Source: Hypomesus transpacificus
Lineage: Eukaryota; Chordata; Actinopteri; Osmeriformes; Osmeridae
Direction of reading: 5' to 3'
Assembly (NCBI RefSeq): GCF_021917145.1
Contig: NC_061063.1
Coordinates: 626,715 to 690,714 of the forward strand
Length of the DNA stretch: 64,000 bases
Every line of letters starts with the position of its first letter. Position 1 is the stretch's first letter. Of this stretch, positions 47,301 to 58,835 are shown one piece after another. The position numbers were made by a program, and so were the translations under genes. The notes under the pieces were generated by a model. That model searched no databases. It saw only the letters and a list, made by a program, of their open reading frames with translations, and was not told where the DNA came from.

Positions 47301-50300
47301 GCCCCCTGTCGCCCCCCCAGACTGCGTGCGATGACGGAGTCGCCCCGCAGGCCCACTATGCAGGAGGTGGCTCGCTCCTACACCAGCCCGGACACGCGGC
47401 TCAGCAGCAAGCTGGGCCACAGCATGCCCAACCTGGCAGGGGCGCGCCCCACCACCCTGCCCTTCAGACAAGCCTCCCTCAAGAAGGTCAACGCCGACAG
47501 CGGTGAGGCCCGGGGGGGGCGAGGCCTCACTTCCTGTTTCTCCTCAGTGGGGTCTCTGAAGGTGTTTCTGAAGCTCTTTTTTCTCCTCCTCTCCTCTTCT
47601 CTTCTATCCTCTCCTCTCCTCTTTTTTCTCTTCCTCTCCTCTTCTCCTCTCTTCTTCTCCTCTCCTCTCCTCTTTTTTCTCCTCCACTCCTCTTCTTTCC
47701 TCTCCTCTTCTTTCCTCTCCTCTCCTCTCTCAGGACTGAAGATTCTCCAGAAACCCGTCAAGATATTCCGTCTCCCAGAGTTCCCTCCCCCGCTGGCGTA
47801 CCACTACGTTCAGAACTACTACTCTGAGATGATCTCGCTGCTGGGGAGGGCCATCAGCGCTGCCCCGCCCGAGGACTCCGCCCTTCTGGCCAGGTGGGTG
47901 TGGGTGTGCGGGGGGGTTCCGACGTGTGTGTGGTGTTGGCGGGGGGGGGGGGGGGGGGGGGGGGTGGTCTCAGCCCATCTCGCCGTTCAAGGCCTCAAAC
48001 GCAGGCAGAACGAAACATCCTTAGCTCCCTCGGTACAACAGTTACGCGTCGAGCCACGAGCTAAATCCCTCGTGGCAGTTGAAAGCGTTGCGTGACGCCT
48101 GAAATCTCCCTCCCCATCCCCCCCCTCCCCCCAGATATCACTACCTCAGGGGCCTGGTGTGCTCCGTGGCCGGGCGGCGCCTCGACGCCCTGGACGACTT
48201 CCAGACGCTCTACAGGACGGACACGGACATCTTCCCTGCCGCGCTGGTCACGGCGCTGGTCGACGCGCTCCCGCCGGCGGAGCGGGGCCAGGCGGAGCGC
48301 CGGCCGGAGCTGCAGCGCCTCATCAGCCGCGTCAAGAGGGACACGGAGCAGGAGCGCGCCCTCCACGGCGACCAGGGGGCCGTCAAGCGCTTCCAGCTGC
48401 CCAAAAAGCACATGCACCTGGAGCAGTTTGTGAGGCACGTTCAGGAGTCTGGCATCGTCAAGGACCAGGGCACCATCCTCAGGCTGTTTGACGCCCTCAC
48501 TGTAGGTAAGGATGGACTCACTACTGGCACCGGGCCCATAGAGTAAACACTCATACATATAAAGTTACTGTTAGAGTAGACGTTCATAGATATAGAGCTA
48601 CTGTTAGAGTAGATACTCATAGATGTATGTAAACTGTCGACTGGTTATTATGCCTGTGAAGGTTGGGTCACACAAACAATCTGGACTCTTCTCATGCTTC
48701 GAAAACCGCAAAGTATCAAACACAATATTACTGACTTGACAATAAGAGTAATGTCAGGTTTTTGGACCCAACAGAGAGGTGAGGAATTCATGGGATTGTG
48801 GTCAGCAAACCATGTTTCTGTGATTGTTCCTCCAAAGGTTACTCTGACCGGAACGTGAAGATCAAGTCACTTCAACAATAATCACCAGCCATGGTTCTTG
48901 AAGTCTCTTGTGTTCCTGTCATCTCAGATGACAGGCTGCTTATCTCAACCAACCAGTCTGACCACTCGACTGTCAGATTTTTGCCAGTTGATTTTGGAAT
49001 CTTGGAAGTCAGGTCAACATTCCATCTCAGACGAGACGATTCCAGGTCCAATCAGACTCTGTGTGTGTGACCTCAGCTGGAGTTTACTGTAGTTTACGAC
49101 ACTTCAGTGTTGCATCGTCTGGGAATTACCCCACTGATTTCTCTCTGAGTCATTCTGCTCCTCTCCTACCCCCCCCCCCCCCACGCCTCCCAGACGATGT
49201 GGAGGGGGCAGACTCCCAGTCTGTCTTTTATCTTGACTCCAACCTGGAGGGTAAGATCCTTTTCATTCCCCCCCCCACGTAGTGTGTGCTGTGGTGTTTG
49301 GTCCTTACCGCACGGTGTGTGTGCGTGATGGCGTTTGTGTGTGCGTGTTCACTGCACTATCCACCATTCCAAGGAGTTTCTGTATTTGTGTGTTCTGTAT
49401 TTACGCTGGCTCTCTGTCTGTTGAGACTTGGTAACAAAGACAGAACATGAACACAGCTACAGAGAAGACACCCAGCTACACACATATATGGACACCCACA
49501 ATCCAAGCTCAACTCTCCACCCAGGAATGTAAAGACAGCTTCTAGACGTTTTCTGTTAGAACAGAGAGTTCTCTGGTTAATCATTCCCTCACTTCTGCCA
49601 GAGAACCTCCTTCGAGAGGGGTGGGGAAGAATACAGGGGAGGGAGGGAAAGCGAGGGAGAGGATGGGGGAGGGAGGGACAGAGAGAGGAAGGGAGGGAGA
49701 TAGTAGCCTTATCATCAGCATGTGTGTGCAACAATCCTCACGTATTCCACAAACTGTTTACGTTTGACACACTGAGGGTGTAACTGAGTGTATGAGTGTG
49801 TAGGAAAATAATTGTTCAGCCTTTGCGAAAGTGTATATGTGTGTGTGAATTATCGTTGTGTCAATATTTTCAGTGAATTACAACTGTAGAGGAATGTTGT
49901 TGTAGAGTCGGTCGTTCCTTCCTGTCCAAGGGCTGGCTGACCAATAGGGTGCCAGTCAACTGTGGTAGACCCATAAGCCTTAGTAATGAGGTATGTGGGT
50001 AAGGATTGGTTTGTGTTTCTACGTGCGTACTTGTGTGTATGCACGGGCTCGTGTGCGTTTTTGTGCATTTGTGAATGTCATGGGTGTGTGTGTGTGTCCA
50101 GGCCAGCAGAAACAGGTGGACCCGGAGCTGTTCCGCGTGTTCTACACCTTCTGGAAGGAGACGGAAGCGGAGGCCCAGGAAGTGGCGCTCCCCGCCGGCG
50201 TGGTGGAGCAGCTGGAGGCCAGCGAGTGCGTGTTCAAGCTCTCCTCCTCCGTCAAGACGTCCCGCGGCGTGGGCCAGATCGCCATGACGCAGCGCAGGCT

Positions 50301-51554
50301 CTTCCTGCTGACCGGAGGACGGCCCGGCTTCCTGGAGATCACCAAGTTCAGGGATATCGAGGTGAGAGGGCCGGCCGGGACTACTTCCTGTGTGGTGTTC
50401 TTGTGTGGAAGTTTGCGTGTGTGTGTGTGAAGGGGTGCGTGTGTTTCACGAGGAGAGTGTTCCTGGGTGTGAAAATGTGTCTGATGTGTGAAAGTATGTC
50501 TGTTCCTGTGAGTGTGAAGGTGTGTGTGAAGGTGTGTGTTCCTGTGTTTTGAAACTGTGTGTGTGTGTGTCAGGAGGTAAAGATCTCTTCGGCTGCGTTC
50601 CTGCTGCTGCGGATCCCCACCCTGAGGATCCGCTCCCTGGGCAGGAAGGTGGTGTTCGAGGCCAACCTCAAGGGCGAGTCCGAGCTGTGGAACCTCATGG
50701 TGAAGGAGATGTGGGGCGGACGCAAGATGGCCGACGAGCACAAGGTCCGTGTGTGTGCGCGCGTGGGGTGTGTATGTACTTGTGTTTGTGTGTGGGAGGG
50801 GGGGAGGGAGGGGTGTGTGTCTGTGTGTGGGAGAGGAGGGAGGTGTGTGTGTGTCTCTGTGTAATGACTCTTATTGAGAGACTTGTTGCTCTTGTTGGTT
50901 AGTTGTAACTGATTAAAAATTCTTGTACTCGCTCGCTGTGAAACATTTACTGTTGCTTGCTTTTGCACAGGTACACTCTTGCACTTTTTGAGGTTCATGT
51001 TGTTTAATTGTGAGTTGTTTAACTACATGCTCTTATGGTTCTTCCCTTTGGCACAATGTATGCTTCATGTTTTGGCTACCCGCAATGTTTGGGGCTATCT
51101 CATTGTTACGATCAGTGACCTATGCACTTTTGTAAAGCTCTCTCTTGGAAGTCGCTTTGGAAAAAAGTGTCCGTTAAATGAATACATGTAAATGTCATGT
51201 AAATGTATGGAGGAGTTTTATAGAGGAAGCTGTTTGGACAGGGTCCAGCATGAACAACAGAGAAAACGCTATTGAAACTCCCCCTGCTTGTGGCATGTCA
51301 CACACACACACACACCACTGTTCTATGGTCTATGAAGCGTGTGGAATGTGGAGCGTCATCTATATGCATCTACACATGAATAACCGGGTATTACCTCTGT
51401 CTCCCTACACTCCCCCCCCCCCCTTTCTCTCTCTCTCTCTCCCCCCCCCCTCTCTCTCTCCCCCCCCTTCTCTCTCTCTACCCCCCCTCTCTCTCTCTCT
51501 CCCCCCCCCTCTCTCTCTCTTTCCCCCTCTCTCTCTCTCTGTCTCCCCCCCTCT

Positions 51555-51589
<35 letters not shown>

Positions 51590-52668
51590 CCCCCCCCCCC
51601 CTCTCTCTCTCTCTCCCCCCCCTCTCTCTCTCACTCTCCCCCCCCTCTCTCTCTCTCTCTCCCCCCCCTCTCTCTCTCTCTCTCACTCTCCCCCCCCCTC
51701 TCTCTCTCTCTCTTCCCCCCCCCCCCCCCCCCAGGACCCCCAGTTCATGCAGCAGGCCCTGACTAACTCTCTGCTCATGGATGCAGTGGTGGGCTGTCTG
51801 CAGAGCACTCGGGCCATCTACGCTGCCTCCAAACTAGCCTACTTTGACAAGATGAAGACAGAGGGTACACACACACACACGCCCGCACGCACACCCACTT
51901 TGTTGACACTGAACCAAACAAAGCCGGCATAAGGCCACTCCATGTGTGATTTTAGAAGGCAAACCTGCGTTCCAGAGTCAGTGTGGTTATTCGTGTGTGT
52001 CGTCCCAACATGCTGGCTGTGACACAGACATGATTCAGCACTAGCGGCTTCACGCTTGTACAGCGATGACCCCCGCCGTTCGGCGTTTGTAACTTTGACA
52101 CAGAACTGTGAGGCGGCATCGAGGCACAATAGCCTCGAACCGGCTGTGTAAGAGGAGCTTCACTGCCATTCTCACCGTCAGTCTGGGTGTAGTGTTCTTA
52201 CGGCAGGGAACGGCCTTCAATCTGACCTTAAAGTGCCTTGCTATGTAGGCGTCGTTTAGAGACACAGACACACAGGAATACATTTCATGCTAATCTGGAC
52301 TGACCTGTCCTAGATGTGCGTGTGCGTGTGTGTGTGTCGGGAGTCAGATGGCTGAGCGGTGAGGGAGTTGGGCTAGTTATCAGAAGGTTGCCTGATCGAT
52401 TCCCCGCCGTGCTAAAATGACGTTGTGTCCTTGGGCAAGGCACTTCATCCTACTTGCCTCGGGGGAAATGTTCCTGTACTTACTGTAAGTCGCTCTGGAT
52501 AAGAGCGTCTGATAAATGACTAAATGTAAATGTGTGTGTTTTGCGTGTGCGTGCGTGTAGTACCAATGATGGTTCCCAAAACCACGTCAGAGACTCTGAA
52601 GCACAAGATCAACCCTTCCCTGGATCTAACCTCCGCACAGGCTGTGGATGTTCTACTCTACACACCAG
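40369..52668 (+). CDS. dennd3: DENN domain-containing protein 3 (Rab12 exchange factor), C-terminus missing
   Basis: Nineteen GT-AG exons join in phase for about 983 residues: 40369-40449, 40672-40942, 41751-41866, 41989-42107, 42502-42613, 43315-43434, 43780-43998, 44568-44683, 46564-46719, 46920-47016, 47100-47203, 47321-47502, 47734-47893, 48135-48505, 49194-49250, 50102-50361, 50574-50744, 51735-51864 and 52561-52668. The DENN module covers about residues 70-510 ([49 protein letters not shown]). A Ser-rich linker follows (about 505-565; MPNLAG); mammalian linkers are ULK targets. Residues 770-900 form a PH/GRAM-like region ([23 protein letters not shown]). The last exon ends [17 protein letters not shown]...LLYTP, just before the WD40 repeats, which are not found. 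DENND3 activates Rab12 in endosome traffic and autophagy. Starts at 40357 or 40360 are possible; 40369 has GCC before ATGG. Confidence 0.92.
42141..42345. repeat. GACT/GGCT tetramer-like degenerate repeat in dennd3 intron 4
   Basis: Runs of GACTGACTGG, GGCTGG and TGACTGAC words with drift. A GAGAGAGGGA array follows at 42388-42470, leading into the acceptor of exon 5. Confidence 0.75.
43445..43770. repeat. Degenerate AGCCT/AGCAT pentamer repeat in dennd3 intron 6
   Basis: Most of the intron consists of TAGCCTAGCCTAGAGTAGCATAG-like words of variable order. It ends shortly before the acceptor of exon 7 at 43779. Confidence 0.8.
44274..44329. repeat. (CA)n microsatellite in dennd3 intron 7
   Basis: About 56 bases of CA dinucleotides. 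A GT-rich stretch (44500-44560) runs into the next acceptor. Confidence 0.95.
44842..46502 (-). mobile_element. Complete Tc1/mariner transposon (1661 bp) in dennd3 intron 8
   Basis: The element starts CAGTGCCCTCCAAAAGTATT and ends with its inverted complement. It is flanked by TA on both sides (44840-44841 and 46503-46504), the Tc1 target duplication. Terminal inverted repeats are long: about 44842-45062 and 46281-46502, 221 and 222 bp, close to 95% identical by eye. Each contains two copies of CAAAAGTATTGGAAC, one at the outer end and one at the inner end, so the element has the IR/DR arrangement of Sleeping Beauty-type elements. The transposase frame between them is uninterrupted. The orientation is opposite to dennd3. 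Confidence 0.95.
45096..46169 (-). CDS. Tc1-like DD34E transposase, uninterrupted
   Basis: The frame is 357 codons; the likely functional start is the second Met (MKTRALS, about 46133), giving 345 residues, the usual length. Order of parts: paired-like helix-turn-helix DNA-binding region ([20 protein letters not shown]), GRPRKTS linker (AT-hook/nuclear-localisation type), second helix-turn-helix ([16 protein letters not shown]), then the catalytic domain. The catalytic triad is visible: Asp in [10 protein letters not shown], Asp in QQDNDPKHT, Glu in NPIEHAF, with exactly 34 residues between the last two. The Gly-rich [11 protein letters not shown] box is intact. The protein cuts and pastes its own element at TA sites. 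There are no stops, frameshifts or missing catalytic residues. Activity itself is not shown by sequence. Confidence 0.95.
   Translation of the reverse strand: MSMQTVFRGENNMKTRALSLGEKQAIVSLREDGKSIRAIAETLAIASTTIWNVLKKKKTTGVLSNRHRTGRPRKTSAVDDRNIVRAVKKDPKTTVSEISNNLQMAGVKVSLSTVRRRLHEQKYKGYTRRCKPLISKKNRKARLEFAKKYRDEPQKFWDKVLWTDETKINFYQSDGKAKVWRKKGTAHDPKHTSSSVKHGGGNVMAWACMASSGTGSLIFIEDVTHDGSSKMNSEVYRNILSANLRKDATKLIGRAFIMQQDNDPKHTAKTTKEFIRGKKWKVLDWPSQSPDLNPIEHAFYLLKRRLKGGTPQNKQQLKEAAVKAWESIKKEECNSLVTSMGHRLAAVIESKGFATKY
50890..51206 (+). mobile_element. LINE/V-SINE 3' tail fragment in dennd3 intron 17
   Basis: Ends GTCGCTTTGGAAAAAAGTGT, CCGTTAAATGAATACATGTAAATG, a worn form of the V-SINE and partner LINE tail seen near 52.5 kb. 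The AT-rich preceding 250 bases (TTGCACTTTTTGAGG, TTGTTTAATTG) look like a LINE 3' UTR. Confidence 0.5.
51411..51734 (+). repeat. 324-bp polypyrimidine tract ending at the dennd3 exon 18 acceptor
   Basis: Almost pure C and T from 51411 to the AG at 51733-51734, in alternating C7-C12 blocks and (CT)4-12 blocks. The final C run joins directly to CAG and the exon. This is far longer than any functional pyrimidine tract needs and is mirror-symmetric in parts, so triplex (H-DNA) is plausible. Confidence 0.9.
52339..52533 (+). mobile_element. V-SINE-type SINE copy 1
   Basis: tRNA-derived head with TGGCTGAGCGG (A box) and GATCGATTCC (B box), then GTCCTTGGGCAAGGCACTTC, then tail TCGCTCTGGATAAGAGCGTC, TGATAAATGACTAAATGTAAATG. 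It lies about 28 bases before dennd3 exon 19. Confidence 0.85.
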
Positions 52669-52842
52669 GTACACACTCGTACACAAACACACGCATAAAC
52701 ACACACACATGAACACACTTACGCAACGAGGAGAGGAGGGGACTCTGTGTACAGTATGGGTCTGTGTCACGCGCACGCATACAACCTCCTCCACTGCCCC
52801 TCCTTTCCTTTCATACTCCTAAGTTGATGTAGAACCATGTGT

Positions 52843-53035
52843 TGGAGTCAGCTGGCTGAGCGGTTAGGGAATTGGGCTAGTAATCTGGACGTTGCTGGTT
52901 CGATTCCCAGCTGTGCAAAAATTATGTTGTGTCCTTGGGCAAGGCACTTCACCCTACTTGCCTCAGGGGGAATGTCCCTGTACTTACTGGATGGCTCTGG
53001 ATAAGAGTGTCTGCTAAATGACTAAATGTAAATGT
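52843..53035 (+). mobile_element. V-SINE-type SINE copy 2
   Basis: Same family and orientation as copy 1: GCTGGCTGAGCGG, GGTTCGATTCC, GTCCTTGGGCAAGGCACTTC, then GGATAAGAGTGTCTGC, TAAATGACTAAATGTAAATG. The two copies bracket the last visible dennd3 exon as direct repeats about 310 bp apart. Confidence 0.85.
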
Positions 53036-53587
53036 GTTTCACCACCTGCATTCCACTTCCTCTTGACAGCCCAGTTACCCAACCTCTCCTTCACACAAAC
53101 CTCCTTCCTCCTCTGGCCCCTTCTCCGTTTTATCCTCTTTCATCTACTCCTATTATTTATCCTCCTTCCTCTTCCTCTCCTCCACCTCTTCCTCTCCTTG
53201 GCCTCTCCTTCTATAAGTTTAAGAGGTGGTAGTTACTGGAAGGTTGTTTATTAGAAAGATGTGTTTCCTGTGAGGCGTCTATCTAGCTCCAGGGGTTGGC
53301 TTGAACTAGTTATGCTAGTTAGCTGCTAGCATATGTGGATTTGTAGTGAGAGAACCAACCATGCTAGCTAGCTGCTAGCTAGCTGTGGTTCTGTAGGGAA
53401 AGTTGGAACAGTCCTGTTGGTGGTTTTCCAGAACAACTGAGAGTAGACAGGAACACAGTGAGACATTCAAGTCCCACGTCTGAATGTAGGTCACACGAGT
53501 TTTTGGATGCCTTCCAGGTCACTCCCACTCCTCTCTTCTCTCTCTCACTCCTTTCTTCTCTCTCTCACTCCTTTCTTCCATCTCCTC
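53036..53587. other. Sequence before the assembly gap, no exon recognised
   Basis: CT-rich 53080-53215, GCTAGC-rich 53310-53380, then a duplicated TCACTCC(T/C)TTCTTCTCTCTC block running into the Ns. None of the expected WD40 exons of dennd3 is present. Confidence 0.5.
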
Positions 53588-53687
53588 NNNNNNNNNNNNN
53601 NNNNNNNNNNNNNNNNNNNNNNNNNNNNNNNNNNNNNNNNNNNNNNNNNNNNNNNNNNNNNNNNNNNNNNNNNNNNNNNNNNNNNNN
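53588..53687. other. Assembly gap of 100 N
   Basis: Exactly 100 Ns, the conventional size for a gap of unknown length. It follows CT-repeat sequence, a common cause of assembly breaks. The true distance across it is unknown and the dennd3 3' end may lie inside. Confidence 0.98.
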
Positions 53688-53929
53688 TAGTGGGATCCGA
53701 ATACGTAACAACGGTTAAATTGACACCGTGACATGTAGGCAATGTTTTATTCTATTAATGTCTACTTTGAGTCCAAAACGCATAGAATATTAAATGCCAA
53801 TATTAATTCGAAAACGCTTAAATTGGGAAACTGTATGTACAACCACTGGTGCAAATAACAGTGATTTTTTTTTACATCGGGCAAGTCGAACTTTTTAATA
53901 GTTTCAAGAAAGCACTGACTACCGGCCGC

Positions 53930-54262
53930 TAGGCTGTGTGCTGGGAGTTTGAGTCTCAATCAGCAAGCCTTCAGTATTCCCCGTTTGGAGTGTGCGTGCC
54001 TCCTACTTTTCCTGTAAGAGATGTTGTAGACTCGGCCGAGGGCCGGTCGCTGCTCCGCCGCCGCCATATTGGAATTCTGAGCTGGGGATGGGACATGGGA
54101 ATGAGCGAGATAGTCTGGAGCGGTGGACAGAGGCACGGGAAGCACACGCCAACCGCAGTTCAACTTCACTAATAACGGATTTATAGGCGCGCGTTAACGA
54201 GGTCTGACACCGGGAAACGGACACAAAACGTCAGATGTGCCTCTAGGACTCAAGTGTTGGAA
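53930..54262 (+). promoter_or_regulatory. CpG-containing promoter and untranslated first exon; ptk2 suspected from synteny
   Basis: The CpG-rich core includes GGCCGAGGGCCGGTCGC and CTCCGCCGCCGCCATATTGG. GCCGCCATATT at 54060-54070 is a perfect reverse-strand YY1 site (AANATGGCGGC), an element usually found just downstream of start sites in CpG promoters. The exon ends in GGAA then GTAAGT (donor at 54263), with no convincing coding frame before it. In human 8q24.3 the gene beyond DENND3 is PTK2 (focal adhesion kinase), which would read in this direction in this layout. The kinase itself is not in the window. Confidence 0.5.
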
Positions 54263-55901
54263 GTAAGTCACGCTTCTTTCGCTTGGGATTTTTATGTGTT
54301 GAATTGGTGATAAGGCGTGAGTTATTTGTTGGTGGTCTCGCACAGGTAGGCTAGGATTTGGTGGCGTTTCTTTTTAATCTGCACTAGTTAGTTGCTGTTA
54401 ATGCCGATTGTAGTTGATTTATTTTGTCATGATCTCATTCGTCCGCGATGCAGCCTATCACGTAAAAGATCTACAATGCGGTGTGTAGTTTATTACACGC
54501 GGGTTGTCATTGATTACTCCGGAAAGTACCCTTCTCTGTTCCACTGGGTTCTTGACATGAGTCAGAATGACCACAAACACACCTTAGTGTTCTCAGCCGA
54601 ATAGCCTATTCATCACGTGCATATGCAAGTCTGTGTGTGTTTTAAATGAGAACATTTAATGATAGCTTTTACATTTCAATTGATCAACGTGTTTTGGTCA
54701 TCATGTTTTAGGGGGAAAGGGCTGTTTTGATTTCCTAATTCATATTTGATCGTGTTTCACCTCGGCGCTGTCGGTGGTGTGGAAATCGGCGTGGCAGGAA
54801 TATTCAAACTTCTGCTGATCTCGAAGCCTCGGGCGCTGGAAATTACAGTGCAGCCGCCAAGGCCTGTATTTTTAGAAACAGTTGACTCTTTTTGTATTGC
54901 CTTTAATACGGCAACAACTACTATAGTCACAAGCTGCTTTGATTTGCTCTTGTTTTCCCGGATGGAAAAGTAGATTAAACATCGCATTCCATTCTTTGAT
55001 CACCTGCAATCAAATGTATCTGTTCCCAAGAGTTCATCCCGGATCAGAGAAAGTGGTTACAGTGCTGTAAGCGTACTCCACGTCTGTAGACACATCATTC
55101 ATGCAGCTGTTATATCATTATTGATTTGATATTCGTCTTCTTCTACGGTTTGTCCAAGCCTCGTGGCCGGAAGTGTTGAGGGCAGCCAGACACGACAGTA
55201 TCGTTTTTAGGGTAGCTGTGTTTTTGTGTGAGACAGCAGGAGAGTAATCTTTAGATAGGTGTGTGTGTGTGTGGTAGTGAGAGACTGTCTCCGTTTCTGA
55301 TCCTAGTCTTATCTCCTAAGGATTGTCTGTGAGAGCCAGGAGACCAGATGTAGACACACACACACACACACACATCTCAGATAGACACAATCACATACAA
55401 ATACACAGCCAGGAGAAGATGGCTTTGATTTGGATGATAAATCACACAGTGATCTTGCTCACTACCAGATTAACTCATTGATAATCTCACCGAGACGTCA
55501 TCTATGAGTCTGTCCATGTGTCAGGGTGTGTGTGTATGTTTATGAGGGTGTGTGTGTGTGTCCCTTGACAGGAAGACTGCATGAAGGCTGCATACTTGTT
55601 GTGTACTCTGCATCTAATGGCTACCTCCAGGATGTAGCTAACACACACACACGTACACACACTCTCTGTCCCTCAGGATTCAGGAGGAAAACGCCTTTTT
55701 CCTCTCAGTGCCCAGCAGTTTAGACGCGTTGTTAGTCTGCAAAGTCTCTATCTTTCTATCTCTCTTTGTTTCTCGCTTTTTCTTACCTCTTTCTCTCTGC
55801 CTCTCTCTTGTCTCTCACACACTTACACGCTCCCCCCCTTGGGGCATCCTAAACCATAATTAGTATAGAAAGGTGGACTGTGAGCACACACACTCCCACA
55901 G

Positions 55902-55992
<91 letters not shown>

Positions 55993-56290
55993 CACACTCA
56001 CACACATGGACACACACACGCAGACTGTAGGTCTACATACTGTACACAGACATCTTACCAGTCAGACCTGCCGGAAATATTACAGGTCACCATGTTAAAT
56101 GTTACTAAAGCAATGAAGCAGTGGTTGATGTAGCAACATTAATCACAGCTATCCTAGCCAGGGGTCACATGACCTATGATGTCATCACTGCAGCATGCTG
56201 ATCCCTGTGACCTCCTGATTGATAGTAGTGGTGCTTTCATCCCTCTCTCTCTCTCTTCCCCTCTCTCCCTTTCTCTCATTGCACTCTCTC

Positions 56291-56341
<51 letters not shown>

Positions 56342-58290
56342 CTCTCTCTCTTCCCTTTTTCCCTCTCCATCTCTGTTCCCTTCTTTTTCATCCCTGCATC
56401 ACTCTCTCCTTTTCTAGTTCTCTTTCACCTTCTCGTTGTCTATGTCTCTCTTCTCTCTCTCCGTTTGTCTCTCTTACTTAAATGTCTCTTGTGATATGCT
56501 GTGACAGTAGACTGCAGACTCCCCAGACCGTTAATAACCTTTCACTTCCATGGCTATACAACACACACACACACAAATAAACGCACACTCACTTGCACAC
56601 TCACACACTCACAGCCACACACACGCTCACACGAACACACACTCATACATACATACACACACACACTCATACACACACACTAACACACACTCATACATAC
56701 ACACACATCCGTCCACCTGTCTCTTCAGACTGGATGCAGGAAAGCAGGAAGTGATCCACTGAAGTTAGCCATGAGCAAGAGACCTGATACCTGGACCTAT
56801 ACAGGTTCAGCATCTTAGCTGGGATCTGTACTGTCACACACACACATATTTACATTTACGCATTTATCAGACACTTTTATCCACACACACACAAATACAC
56901 ACAGGAAATACAGGAAGTACACACACTCTTAAACACATGCACAAATAAATGTACGCAAACACACACACACACACACACACCCTGCAGTGGCCAGTGTGAA
57001 CCATGTTCCAGAAGGCCTCAGGACATAGTCCTCATCTATGAGGTAATTTCCTACCATTGTGCTGCTCTTATTCTAAGCTGTGGGGGTGTGTGGGTGTGTG
57101 TGTGTGTACGTATGTGTGTGTGTGTGAATCACTCAGGTCGCTATGCTGCTCATGAACTAGCCTAACAGCCAGTCCCACAGAGCCAGCAGGCTCCCAGTCT
57201 CTCGCTGTACCATTGAGAAGCAGGAAACCAGCCGTCCATCTTGGATCCATCTGGCGTAGAGCACCAGGGAGCTCTTGGCCTTGGCCTGGTTCTGGTGGCC
57301 AGACTGACACTCTGCAGGTTCTGGCCCCAGCTGAACTTAACCCTCACCCTGACTCAGCATGTGTGAGGGTGTGTGTGTGGTGCTGGCGTGTGTCTTAGCA
57401 TGTGTGTAGGGGGTGTTCTCAAGTGTGTGTGTGTGTGTGAAGCCATTGTAAGTGTGCGTAGCGACGCAAGTGGGTGGTGATGACGCTGCAGCGAGAGTTC
57501 CAGAGACAGTGGAGCTTTCTAACAGTGTGTTACAGAGCTCTAACGCTCACTGTTCCCAGACTAGACACTCATCCTGACTCAGCGAGAGGGAGGGAGAAGG
57601 TGATTTGGAAAGAAGGAGTAGGAGAGGGAGTGAGTGAGAGAGGAAGGGAGAGAGTGAACATGGAGTGAATGACAGATATCCCAAAGCAACACGAGGCAAA
57701 GAGACGGATCGCGGGCGAGGAGGTGGGGGATCAGAGGAGCAATCATGAGTGTCTGTCTGAGTGTTGGACAGGGTCAGAGTGTCTGTGAGAGGGAGAGTGT
57801 GGGTAAGTAGGTGTGTAGGTGTGTACACAGCCAGACCAGGCATTGGGTTTGTCAATTCTCCACCCTGCCAGCGCTGAAACAATGTCTACCATTGGCGCCT
57901 GCTAAACCAATCAGATGATGTCAGACGTGGACACTAGCTAACTGGAAGAAACCCCTGGCTTCTAAGAACTCCTGGAGGAGGGAGAGAGAGATGGTGAGGG
58001 GGGGGGGGGGGGGGGGGGGGGGGTGTGGGCGAGGAAGAGAGACTGTACTGTATTTTGTGAAACATCTAGCCAGTCTCAGGTCCAGGTTCCAGCACAGAGC
58101 ATGGTCTGTATGCGTGTGTGTGTGTCTCTGTGTGTGCGTCTCTGTGTGTGTGTGTGTGTCTCTCTGTGTGTGTGTATGGTTGCATGCGAGTGGACTGTTA
58201 GTCACAGCTTTTGTGAGGATCCCTATCTATCTCTGTCTTTCTCTATCTCTCGCTGTCCCTCTCTCTTTGTCTCTGTCATTCCCTCCCTAG
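54263..58290. other. Probable intron of the same gene; unique then microsatellite-rich
   Basis: 54263-55200 is unique and may hold regulatory sequence. From 55250 there are GT/CA runs, including a pure (CA)n array at about 55906-55987, CT runs (56240-56340), CA-rich 56560-56710, a minus-strand V-SINE tail (56848-56882) and a 26-base G run (57998-58023). No coding exon is recognised. A stretch at 56986-57041 has exon-like borders but no protein. Confidence 0.5.
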
Positions 58291-58511
58291 CTCTGAGACT
58301 AGCTAGCAGGTCCAGCTCTGAGACTAGCTAGCAGGTCCAGCTCTGAGACTAGCTAGCAGGTCCAAATCTGAGACTAGCTAGCAGGTCCAGTTCTGAGACT
58401 AGCTAGCAGGTCCAGCTCTGAGACTAGCTAGCAGGTCCAGTTCTGAGACTAGCTAGCAGGTCCTGCTCTGAGACAAGCTAGCAGGTCCAGTTCTGAGACT
58501 AGCTAGCAGGT
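58291..58511. repeat. 25-bp minisatellite, nine copies
   Basis: The unit is CTCTGAGACTAGCTAGCAGG plus TCCAG. Copies differ at one to three bases; GACTAGCTAGC includes the palindrome GCTAGC. Confidence 0.95.
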
Positions 58512-58609
58512 TCACTAGAGGGTGCTGTGGTCACACAGCTAGATGGAAGCTGAGCGCCTGGAGCATCAGATCCAGGGAGAAGGGATGACAGCACCTGGTT
58601 TGGTCTGGA

Positions 58610-58685
58610 GGTCTCTCTCTCTCTGTCTCTGGTCAGTAGACCTTTCTATCTCCCTCTTTCTCTCTCTCTCTCTCTGGTCAGTAGA

Positions 58686-58736
<51 letters not shown>

Positions 58737-58804
58737 AGTAGATCTCTCTCCCTCTCTCTCTCTGGTCAGTAGATATCTCTCCCTCTCTTTCTCTGGTCTG
58801 CAGA

Positions 58805-58835
<31 letters not shown>

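Noticed and set aside
56986..57041. Exon-like segment with CAG acceptor and GAG|GTAAT donor
   Set aside because: The frame after its ATG stops within 13 codons and nothing connects it to a protein; at best an untranslated exon.
57068..57310. 80-residue minus-strand frame with non-repetitive residues
   Set aside because: No recognised domain, no splice support and ends in CA-repeat translation.
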